DNA of 19,522 nt from DASZYF01 sp035545535 (GTDB taxonomy: Bacteria; Actinomycetota; Actinomycetes; Mycobacteriales; CAJCIY01): assembly GCA_035545535.1 (NCBI GenBank), contig DASZYF010000083.1, positions 1 to 19,522 on the forward strand. Direction: 5' to 3'. How positions within the stretch are numbered: position 1 is the stretch's first letter; every line of letters begins with the position of its first letter. The notes under the pieces are model-generated. The model made no database searches. It saw only the letters and a list, made by a program, of their open reading frames with translations, and was not told the DNA's origin. The position numbers and the translations under genes are program-made. Shown here piece by piece: positions 1-6,991 of the stretch.

Positions 1-1347
1 CGCGCCCCCGGGCCGCGTGACGCGGCGCGGCCCGGTCGCGACCGGGTGGTGGGCACGACGGGCCGGCGCGGTGACGGGCATCGCAACCGGGTCGATCGAG
101 CTGCCGGCGCCGATGGATGCGCAGCCGTTCGCGAACGGAACGCCCGCGAACCGCTGCTGGAAGAAGGGTCCGGTCTGCGGGTCGAAGAACGCGCCCGCCG
201 TGACGTGGCTCGCGCCGGTGTAGGTCTGCAGCTGGACGGGCACGCCCGCGGCGCAGTAGGCGTGCGCGAGCGCCGCGACGTCGTCGGCGCGCATGACGCC
301 GTCGCCCGTGCCGTCGCTGTTGCCGATGCCCATGAGGATCGGCACGCGGGGGTGGCCGGGCGCGCTGCCCATGATCTGCCCGTCGAGGATGCGCACGAAC
401 GCGGGCACCGTGCGCAGGTCCTGGTACGGCGCCCGCATGATCTTCGCGACGGTGAGGCCCGGGTAGTGGCCGAACGTCGAGGCGATGCACATCTGCTGCT
501 CGTCACGCACGACCTGCTGGCCGTAGGGCGAGAGGTACGCGGAGAGGTCGAGGTGGTAGGCGCGTGCGAGGCCCAGCAGGATGCCGGGGATCGCGGAGGA
601 GAACTCGTCGGTGCCGTCGACGTAGCCGAACAGGTGCCAGTAGTCGACCGGGATGCCGCCGATGGCGAGGCCGACGAGGTTCACCTGCGGCGCGTAGTCC
701 GGCGCGAGCTCGGCGGCCCAGTCCCCCGCGACCGAGCCGCCGCTGTAGCCCGTGAGACCGACGGGCGTCGTCGCATCGAGGTGCAGGTACGCGGCGGTCG
801 CGCGCACCGCGTCGAGCGTGCCGTAGCCGGACTCCCGGCCGGCCATCCAGTGCAGCCCGGTCCCCTCGAAGTCCGGGACCGTGACGATGAAGCCCTGCGC
901 GAGGTAGTGCAGGATCTGGAGCTCTTCTTCCTCGGCCTGCTGCTCGTCCATGCCACCGGCGTCGCCGCCCGCGAGCGTGTAGCTCGGATCGCAGCGCGCC
1001 CCGAGGCCGTCGTAGAAGCTCAGGTAGCCGACGATGCGCGGGAGCACCGGCGCGGTCGCCGGGGTGATGACCGTCGTGACCGTGACGCTCGGGTCGCCGA
1101 CCTGATCGGTGGTGCGGTAGAGCAGCTGCGTCGCGTTGACGGGCGTGGGATCGGTGCCGAGGCCGAGCGCGACGGTGCGGCTCTTCAGCACGGTGCCCGG
1201 CGCGATGTGCGTCAGCGGTGTGGCGTCGCTGTACGTGTAGAACGGGTCCTGCCCCGGCGGCAGCGGTGCGGCGCTCGCGCTCGGTCCGCCGAGCAGTGCG
1301 ATCGCGCAGGCGAGCGCCACCGCCAGTCCGAGCCTGATCGTCCGCAC
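1..1347 (-). CDS. Secretory lipase/esterase (LIP family), 3' end outside window
   Basis: Exported alpha/beta-hydrolase resembling the secretory lipase (LIP) family, which hydrolyses acylglycerols or esters outside the cell. The frame stays open from the GTG at 1347 to base 1, giving 449 codons with no stop, so the C-terminus is missing. Residues 1-28 form a signal peptide: RTIR, a hydrophobic Leu/Ala core and an SASA cleavage site. The nucleophile elbow GYSGGS places Ser202. GNSDGTGD (Asp345, or Asp348) and GASHVTAG (His381) supply the likely acid and histidine. The region around residue 150 (FIVTVPDFEGTG, then a HWMAGRESGYGTLDA stretch) is typical of this family. A GAAGG Shine-Dalgarno lies 7 nt before the GTG. 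The gene starts 38 nt after the hrpA stop, so read-through transcription is plausible. The substrate is not determinable from sequence. Confidence 0.87.
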   Translation of the reverse strand, partial: MRTIRLGLAVALACAIALLGGPSASAAPLPPGQDPFYTYSDATPLTHIAPGTVLKSRTVALGLGTDPTPVNATQLLYRTTDQVGDPSVTVTTVITPATAPVLPRIVGYLSFYDGLGARCDPSYTLAGGDAGGMDEQQAEEEELQILHYLAQGFIVTVPDFEGTGLHWMAGRESGYGTLDAVRATAAYLHLDATTPVGLTGYSGGSVAGDWAAELAPDYAPQVNLVGLAIGGIPVDYWHLFGYVDGTDEFSSAIPGILLGLARAYHLDLSAYLSPYGQQVVRDEQQMCIASTFGHYPGLTVAKIMRAPYQDLRTVPAFVRILDGQIMGSAPGHPRVPILMGIGNSDGTGDGVMRADDVAALAHAYCAAGVPVQLQTYTGASHVTAGAFFDPQTGPFFQQRFAGVPFANGCASIGAGSSIDPVAMPVTAPARRAHHPVATGPRRVTRPGGA

Positions 1348-1385
1348 GGTCCTACCTTCGGCCCGCGCCCGCCGACTCCTGCGGC

Positions 1386-4300
1386 TCAGCGGGCTTCCTC
1401 CTCGTCCATCGCCTTCCAGATGCGCTGCACCGAGATCGGCCCCTTCGCCTTCACCGACGGCGCGAACAGGCTCACCCGCAGCTCCTCGACCATCCAGCGG
1501 ATGCGGTCGCGTCCCGGTCCCACCGGCATCTGGGCCAGCTCCTTCTCCACCGCGTGCACGTCGGCCATGAGGAGCGCGTCGCGCGTGGGCGGGCGCTCGA
1601 GACGCAGCACGGCCGCCTCGAGGTAGCGCGCGAGGTCGGGCAGGCGCGCCGCTCCGAGCTCGGTGATGAAGCCGGGGCGCACGAGCGCGTTCCGCTGGTT
1701 GCGCACATCCTCGACCGCGGGCGAGGAGCGTCCGGCGAGCAGCTGCTGCAGCTTCGCGTCGGCGTCGAGCACCGCGCGCGTGGCCGTGAGCACGCGCAGC
1801 AGCTCGGCACGCAGCCCGGCCCGGACCCGTTGCTCGACCTCCGCGTACGCGGATGCGGTGCGCGGTGCGTCCGGCATCAGCGTGTCCACCGCGGCCGACA
1901 GCGCGTCGGCCATCAGGGCGGACACCGAGCCGTGCGGGTTCGCGGTGAGCGCGAGCTTCGCGGCGGTGGGCAGCTGCTCGCTCACCGCCTTCACCGGCGA
2001 CGGCACGTTCAGCAGGAGCAGGCGGCGCACGCCCGCCCGGTGCACCTGCGGCGACGGTTGGGGCAGCACCCGCAGCGCTACCGCGCTGCCTTCGTCGACG
2101 AGGGTCGGGTAGGCGATGACGTTGCCGGCGGTCACGTCGTCCGGGAGGTCACCGACCGACCAGGTCGTCAGCCCGGTGCGCTCCGCATCACCGACCGCCG
2201 AGGTGAGCGCTGCTTGCGCGGGTGCGGCGAGCTCGGCCTTCAGCGCATCGAGGTCACGGCCCTCGCCGACCGTCGTGCCCGCGTCGTCGACGACGCGATA
2301 CCGCGGGATCAGGTGGCTGGGCAGCTTGTCCGGCGACCACGCGTCCACAGGCACGACGACTCCGCGGGCCCGCCGCGCCTCCCGCGACAGGGCCGGGAGC
2401 AGCTCCTCGTCCTCGCCGACGTGCGGGACGATCTGGCGCGCGACGTCGGGTGCGGGGACGAGCTGCACGCGCAGCGCCTTGGGCAGCGCGCGGATGAGCT
2501 CGGCCACGATCTCCGCGCGCCGGCCGGGGACCGCCCACCCGATCCGGCCCGCGGGGACCTGGTGGAGCTGCGCGAGCGGCACCTCGACGGTGACCCCGTC
2601 CGCCTCCGCGCCGGGCTCGAACGTGTAGCTCATCGGGAAGGTGATGTCGCCCGACGTCCAGACGACCGGATGGTCGGACGGGTCGGGGGCGTCGTCGCGC
2701 AGCAGGTCCTCGAGCGTCAGGTCGAGCAGGTGCGGGGTCTCGCGCCGCTGCACCTTCCACCAGCGGTCGAAGTGCGCGCCCGAGACGACGTCCGCGGGGA
2801 TCCGCTCTTCGTAGAACGTGAAGATGTCGTGGTCGCTCGCCGCGATGTCGCGCCGACGCGCGCGCTGCTCGAGCTCGGCGACGTGGTCGAGCAGCTCGGC
2901 GTTCTTCTGGAAGAACGCGTGGTGGGTGCTCCAGTCGCGCTCGACCAGCGCGTGCTGGATGAACAGCTCTCTCGATGCGACGGGGTCGACGCGGGAGTAG
3001 CCGATGCGGCGGCGCGCGACGATCGGGACGCCGTAGAGCAGGACCCGCTCGTAGGCCATGACCGCCGATCGCTTGGGGTCCCAGTGCGGTTCGCTGCAGC
3101 TGCGCACGAGCAGGTCGCCGGCGACCGCCTCCACCCACTCGGGCTCGATGCGCGAGACGCCCCGCGCGTAGAGGCGCTCGGTCTCCACCAGCTCGGCCGC
3201 GACGACCAGCGGTGCGCCGTTGCGCGCGAGCGCCGAGCCGCGCGCGATGGTGAAGCGGACCCCGCGCGCACCGAGGTAGTCGCGCTCCTGCCGCACACCC
3301 ACGTGCGACAGCAGGCCGGCCAGCAGCGCCTGCGAGACGGCGTCCCACTCGCCGCTCGTCGTCGGGTCCATCCCCATGCGCCGCACGACGCGTCGCAGCT
3401 GAGCGTGCAGGTCCTGCCACTCGCGGATGCGCAGCCAGCTGAGCATCTCGCGCTTGCACATGCGCCGGAACGCGCTGCTCGACAGCGCCTCCTGCTGCTC
3501 CTGCACGTAGCGCCACAGCTCGAACCACGTGAGGAGGTCCGAGCCGGGGACGGTGAAGCGGCCGTGCAGCTCCGCGGCCTGCTCCTGCTTGTCGAGCGGA
3601 CGTTCGCGCGGGTCCTGGATGGACAGCGCCGCCGCGATGGGCAGCACCTGCTCGAGGCAGCCGAGCCGGTCGGCCTCGACGATCATCCGGCTCATGCGCG
3701 GGTCCAGCGGCAGCTGCGCGAGCTGGCGGCCGACCTTCGTCAGGCGGCCGTCGTCGCGCAGAGCGCCGAGCTCCTCGAGCAGCTGGAGGCCGTCGCGCAC
3801 CTGGCGCTTGTCCGGTGCCTCGACGAACGGGAAGTCCTCGATGTCGCCGAGCCCCAGCGCCGCGAGCTGCAGCAGGACCGACGCGAGGTTGGTGCGCAGG
3901 ATCTCCGGCTCGGTGAACTCCGGCCGCGCGTCGAAGTCCTCCTCGCTGTAGAGGCGGATGCAGATGCCGTCGGCGACGCGGCCGCAGCGGCCGGCGCGCT
4001 GCGTCGCCGATGCCTGGCTCACCGGCTCGATGGGCAGGCGCTGCACCTTGGTGCGGTTGCTGTAGCGGGAGATGCGCGCGGTGCCGGGGTCGACGACGTA
4101 ACGGATGCCGGGCACCGTGAGCGACGTCTCGGCGACGTTGGTGGCGAGCACGATGCGGCGGCGCGAGTGCTCGGCGAACACGACGTGCTGCTCGGCGGCC
4201 GACAGCCGCCCGAACAGCGGCACGATCTCCGCGTCGGTCGCGCCGCGCAGCACGTCCGCGGCGTCGCGGATCTCGCGCTCGCCGCTGCAGAACACGAGCA

Positions 4301-4976
4301 CGTCACCGCGGCCCTCGCGGGCGAGCTCCTCGCAGGCGGCGACGATGCCGCTCACCTGGTCCTGATCCTCCTCGAGCGGCCGGTAGCGCACCTCGACGGG
4401 GTAGGTGCGGCCGCTGACCTCGAGCACCGGGGCGCCGTCGAAGTGCCGGCTGAAGCGGTCGGGGTCGATGGTCGCGGACGTGATGACGACCTTGAGGTCA
4501 GGACGGCGCGGCAGCAGCTGCTTGAGGTAACCGAGCAGGAAGTCGATGGTGAGCGACCGCTCGTGCGCCTCGTCGATGACGATCGTGTCGTAGGCCGAGA
4601 GGTCACGGTCGCGGCCGAGCTCGGCCAGCAGGATGCCGTCGGTCATCAGCTTCACGCGGGTGCTCGGCGACACCTGGTCGTGGAAGCGCACGGTGTAGCC
4701 GACGACGTCGCCGAGCTCGGTGCCGAGCTCCTCCGCGACGCGTTCCGCGACCGCGCGGGCGGCGATGCGACGCGGCTGGGTGTGGCCGATCAGGCCGTCG
4801 GTGCCACGGCCGAGCTGCAGCAGGATCTTGGGCAGCTGGGTCGTCTTGCCCGAGCCGGTCTCCCCGGCGAGGACGACGACCTGGTGGTCGCGGATGGCTT
4901 CCGCGATCTCGGCGCGGACCTGGGAGACCGGGAGGTGCTCGGGGAAGGTGATCCGCTCACGCGCGGCGGTGTCCAT
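1386..4976 (-). CDS. hrpA: ATP-dependent RNA helicase HrpA (DEAH box)
   Basis: DEAH-box RNA helicase of the HrpA type, a cytoplasmic ATPase that remodels RNA; in E. coli HrpA acts on mRNA and stalled ribosomes. The 1196 residues show Walker A GETGSGKT (38-45), DEAH (135-138), motif III SAT, TNVAETSLT and motif VI QRAGRCGR (326-333). A helicase-associated and OB-fold region follows. The long C-terminal half matches the DUF3418 extension that separates HrpA from shorter DEAH helicases. It is somewhat shorter than the roughly 1300-residue E. coli protein. An in-frame TAG sits just upstream of the ATG at 4976, so no longer start is possible there. The only Shine-Dalgarno-like run (AAGGGAG) abuts the ATG with no spacer, which is unusual. 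The gene lies 43 nt after the upstream hydrolase and 38 nt before the lipase, suggesting one transcript. Confidence 0.96.
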   Translation of the reverse strand: MDTAARERITFPEHLPVSQVRAEIAEAIRDHQVVVLAGETGSGKTTQLPKILLQLGRGTDGLIGHTQPRRIAARAVAERVAEELGTELGDVVGYTVRFHDQVSPSTRVKLMTDGILLAELGRDRDLSAYDTIVIDEAHERSLTIDFLLGYLKQLLPRRPDLKVVITSATIDPDRFSRHFDGAPVLEVSGRTYPVEVRYRPLEEDQDQVSGIVAACEELAREGRGDVLVFCSGEREIRDAADVLRGATDAEIVPLFGRLSAAEQHVVFAEHSRRRIVLATNVAETSLTVPGIRYVVDPGTARISRYSNRTKVQRLPIEPVSQASATQRAGRCGRVADGICIRLYSEEDFDARPEFTEPEILRTNLASVLLQLAALGLGDIEDFPFVEAPDKRQVRDGLQLLEELGALRDDGRLTKVGRQLAQLPLDPRMSRMIVEADRLGCLEQVLPIAAALSIQDPRERPLDKQEQAAELHGRFTVPGSDLLTWFELWRYVQEQQEALSSSAFRRMCKREMLSWLRIREWQDLHAQLRRVVRRMGMDPTTSGEWDAVSQALLAGLLSHVGVRQERDYLGARGVRFTIARGSALARNGAPLVVAAELVETERLYARGVSRIEPEWVEAVAGDLLVRSCSEPHWDPKRSAVMAYERVLLYGVPIVARRRIGYSRVDPVASRELFIQHALVERDWSTHHAFFQKNAELLDHVAELEQRARRRDIAASDHDIFTFYEERIPADVVSGAHFDRWWKVQRRETPHLLDLTLEDLLRDDAPDPSDHPVVWTSGDITFPMSYTFEPGAEADGVTVEVPLAQLHQVPAGRIGWAVPGRRAEIVAELIRALPKALRVQLVPAPDVARQIVPHVGEDEELLPALSREARRARGVVVPVDAWSPDKLPSHLIPRYRVVDDAGTTVGEGRDLDALKAELAAPAQAALTSAVGDAERTGLTTWSVGDLPDDVTAGNVIAYPTLVDEGSAVALRVLPQPSPQVHRAGVRRLLLLNVPSPVKAVSEQLPTAAKLALTANPHGSVSALMADALSAAVDTLMPDAPRTASAYAEVEQRVRAGLRAELLRVLTATRAVLDADAKLQQLLAGRSSPAVEDVRNQRNALVRPGFITELGAARLPDLARYLEAAVLRLERPPTRDALLMADVHAVEKELAQMPVGPGRDRIRWMVEELRVSLFAPSVKAKGPISVQRIWKAMDEEEAR

Positions 4977-5019
4977 CTCCCTTGCAGGCTATCCACCCGC
5001 CACGGGGCACCCGCAGACG

Positions 5020-5901
5020 TCAGGGCTCGTCGATGAAGGCGAGGAGAGCCGGCACCGCTTCCTTCCACGGGCCGAACAGCCCCCCGGTGCCGGCCGCGTG
5101 CGCGGCCGAGGCCTGCTCCCACGCGTCCTCGGGCCACGGCGGCTCGATGAGCCGCGAGCCCTTGATGAGCGCGTGCACCTCGTACGACGTGCGCTTGGGG
5201 TGGTCGTAGTCCTTCTCGCCCCCGCGGATCACGAGCGTCGGCACGCTGATCTGGGCGAACTCGGAGTCCGACACCCCCGGGATCGCCTCGTTGGGCTTCG
5301 GGATGTAGGCCTCGAGCCAGCGGACCATCACCCGTTCGAACTCCTCGGTGCCGATGTCGAGGAGGCGCTGCCGGTTGCGCGGGTTGGCCGCGATGAGGTC
5401 GCTCCACCCACCGGCGCGGCCACCGAGCTCGAGGATCGCCTCGATGCCGCCGGACCGCACGGTCTGCAGCTCGGTGAGGCAGTAGACCGAGGCCAGCACC
5501 ATCGAGCTGTAGGTGCCGCCGACGATGTGCCAGACCGCGAGCTTGCGCACCATGTCGGGCCACATCATCGTGAACACGATCGAGTCGCGGGCGCCGCCCG
5601 AGCCGCCGACCGAGACGACGCGGTCGATGCCGAGCTGCTGCAGCATCAGCCCGAGCGTCTCCGCGCGCATGTGCGACTCGGACTTGCCGTAGAGCTGGAT
5701 GTCGGACTTCCCGCAGTTGGGACGGTCCCACAGCAGCACCCGCTTGCCGCCGGCCGCGAGCGCGTCGGCGAAGTCGGGGATGCCGCCGAAGTCCTTGCTG
5801 AAGCGGCCGCCCGGCGTGACGACGACGACCTCGCCGTCCTCCGGTCCGCGCAGCTCGTACACGACGATGCCGCCGTTGACCTCGATCTCCTGCTCAGCCA
5901 T
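5020..5901 (-). CDS. Alpha/beta-fold hydrolase
   Basis: A 293-residue cytosolic alpha/beta hydrolase with no signal peptide, of the epoxide hydrolase / meta-cleavage-product hydrolase superfamily. The oxyanion region is TPGGRFSKD (29-37), the LWDRPNCGKSD segment (57-67) is typical of the fold, and the nucleophile elbow GGSGGA gives Ser101. The likely acid is Asp231 in GGEKDYDHP and the likely histidine His268 in AAHAAGTGG. The nucleophile is Ser rather than Asp, so it is not a haloalkane dehalogenase or epoxide hydrolase; an esterase or C-C hydrolase is more likely, but the substrate is unknown. The ATG at 5901 has a GGAGG Shine-Dalgarno 4 nt upstream, and this lies inside a perfect hairpin (separate entry). 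The gene is followed by hrpA after 43 nt. Confidence 0.9.
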   Translation of the reverse strand: MAEQEIEVNGGIVVYELRGPEDGEVVVVTPGGRFSKDFGGIPDFADALAAGGKRVLLWDRPNCGKSDIQLYGKSESHMRAETLGLMLQQLGIDRVVSVGGSGGARDSIVFTMMWPDMVRKLAVWHIVGGTYSSMVLASVYCLTELQTVRSGGIEAILELGGRAGGWSDLIAANPRNRQRLLDIGTEEFERVMVRWLEAYIPKPNEAIPGVSDSEFAQISVPTLVIRGGEKDYDHPKRTSYEVHALIKGSRLIEPPWPEDAWEQASAAHAAGTGGLFGPWKEAVPALLAFIDEP

Positions 5902-5920
5902 CCGTCCTCCTCGAGGACGG
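5902..5920 (-). promoter_or_regulatory. Perfect hairpin enclosing the hydrolase Shine-Dalgarno
   Basis: In the mRNA sense CCGTCCTC and GAGGACGG form a perfect 8-bp stem around a 3-nt GAG loop, ending directly against the ATG at 5901. The Shine-Dalgarno of the hydrolase (GAGGAGG) spans the loop and the 3' arm, so folding would hide it. It could tune translation (thermometer or leader type). Alternatively it is a simple barrier after the small basic gene that ends at 5966; it has no T-tract. The structure is seen directly; the function is inference. Confidence 0.5.
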
Positions 5921-5965
5921 ACGCTACGCAGGTTCCGCGGTCAGCGGTGCTTGTCCGCGGTCATG

Positions 5966-6235
5966 TCACTCGTGCCCGAGCACGCGCGCGAGCTCGGCCC
6001 GGCCCATGCGGGACCGCCCGGGGATGTCGCGCCGCTTCGCCTCTTCGTAGAGCTCGGCCCGCGTGTGAGGGGTGGTCCCGCCGGTGCGCTTGCGCCGCGC
6101 CACGGCGGCGCCCTGCTTGCCCAGAGCGGTCCGGGTCTTCTTCGGCAGGTTCGCCAGCGTGTGCTGCGAGCGGGCCGCCTTCTGGGCCGACTTGATGTTG
6201 CGGCGGGCCGCCGCGGTCTGCTTGGTCGTCGCCAT
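5966..6235 (-). CDS. Small basic DNA-binding-like protein with SAP/Rho-N-like C-terminus
   Basis: An 89-residue, strongly basic protein. Residues 1-52 are Lys/Arg/Ala-rich (AARRNIKSAQKAARSQ, LPKKTRTALGKQG, VARRKR), like a nucleic-acid-binding tail. Residues 58-89 (TRAELYEEAKRRDIPGRSRM, then GRAELARVLG) resemble the helix-extended loop-helix of SAP and Rho-N domains, which bind DNA or RNA. Similar small proteins are common in actinobacteria, but I know of no established function. The open frame continues upstream to 6652, but that part lies opposite the iron permease, so I chose the ATG at 6235, where the basic sequence begins. A GGGGA lies about 11 nt upstream, a weak ribosome site. The gene is divergent from the iron permease across a 187-nt gap and sits 64 nt before the alpha/beta hydrolase. 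Confidence 0.75.
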   Translation of the reverse strand: MATTKQTAAARRNIKSAQKAARSQHTLANLPKKTRTALGKQGAAVARRKRTGGTTPHTRAELYEEAKRRDIPGRSRMGRAELARVLGHE

Positions 6236-6350
6236 GACCACGTCGTTCCCCGTACGGGCGCCGCTGACGCAGCCACGGGCGACGAAGTCGTGCGTCGAGG
6301 CGGCCGCCGCGACGATCGGGCGAGCGTGGTCCTGACCAGCCTGGAGCGGC

Positions 6351-6410
6351 ACAGACGCACCGACGCGAGCGCTGCGCACATGTGCGCACGAAGGCCGTCC
6401 GTGCGTCTGT
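6351..6410. promoter_or_regulatory. 60-bp concentric dyad-symmetric element in a divergent promoter region
   Basis: Outer arms ACAGACGCAC (6351-6360) and GTGCGTCTGT (6401-6410) are perfect inverted repeats. After one mismatch the symmetry continues for 4 bp (GACG 6362-6365, CGTC 6396-6399). The 16-bp palindrome TGCGCACATGTGCGCA lies at 6373-6388. All share the same centre (6380.5), separated by fully non-symmetric 7-nt stretches. The element lies between the iron permease and the small basic gene and ends 12 bp before the permease ATG. It is a likely binding site for one or two dimeric regulators; the regulator is unknown. Confidence 0.6.
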
Positions 6411-6422
6411 TCTCCCCACACA

Positions 6423-6893
6423 ATGGGCGGCATGACCAAGCAGCGGTCCGGCGGGAAGCCCGACATCGCCCTCATGCCCAGCGACGTGACCAGTCGTGTC
6501 GGCGCGTTCGACCGGTTTGCCGGATGGTCCGCCTCGTTGGCCAGCCGGGCGCCGTTCTTCACCTTCTGCATCGTCCTGGTCCTGGCGTGGCTGTGCGAAG
6601 GCATCGCCAAGATCGCCACCGGGGGCGGGCTGAAGGCCTTTTCCGACAGCACCTACCAGCTGCAGATCAACACGACGACCACGATCATCACGTTCCTGCT
6701 CGTCGCACTGCTGCAGAACAGTCAGACCCGCTCGGACGAAGCGACCCAGCACAAGCTCAACGCGCTCACCGACGGCCTCGCGGACTTCATGGCAGCGATC
6801 GCCGAGCATCACGACGACGAGAAGCTCCGCAACGACATCCGCGAGCTGCGCCTCGCGGTCGGGCTCGAGCAACGCGAGGACACGCACGAGTGA
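6423..6893 (+). CDS. Low-affinity iron permease family protein
   Basis: A 156-residue membrane protein matching the bacterial members of the Fet4-like low-affinity iron permease family. Two membrane segments are visible: about residues 45-64 (FTFCIVLVLAWLCEGIAKI) and about 82-100 (TTTTIITFLLVALLQNSQ). The family signature follows the second, LQNSQTRSDEATQHKLNAL, corresponding to the usual QNTQNR..xLQLKLDEL. The C-terminus (about 110-156) is charged and probably a cytoplasmic helix. The family name comes from yeast Fet4; transport by the short bacterial forms is not well shown. Starts at 6423 or 6432 are both possible and neither has a clear Shine-Dalgarno, so a leaderless mRNA is possible. 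It is convergent with the binding-protein gene; I see no strong terminator in the 98 nt between them. Confidence 0.88.
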   Translation: MGGMTKQRSGGKPDIALMPSDVTSRVGAFDRFAGWSASLASRAPFFTFCIVLVLAWLCEGIAKIATGGGLKAFSDSTYQLQINTTTTIITFLLVALLQNSQTRSDEATQHKLNALTDGLADFMAAIAEHHDDEKLRNDIRELRLAVGLEQREDTHE

Positions 6894-6991
6894 GACGCGC
6901 ACCAGCGTTCGGCCGCTCCGGCAGCAGCGCCTGCACCTTCAACGCAGCCCGTGCCTGCGCCGCGGACTGGAACCTCGCGCTCAGGCCGGGT

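Noticed and set aside
46..5036. Long plus-strand open frames (46-1626, 1554-5036)
   Set aside because: They lie antisense to the lipase and hrpA. Their translations are Arg/Ala/Val-rich with no domain pattern, as expected opposite G+C-rich genes.
6249..6258. 10-bp palindrome CCCGTACGGG as an operator
   Set aside because: Short and expected fairly often in DNA this G+C-rich; no promoter context supports it.
6236..6652. Upstream extension of the small basic protein to 6652
   Set aside because: It would cover the concentric dyad and the 5' half of the iron permease, and the added sequence has no family-like features.
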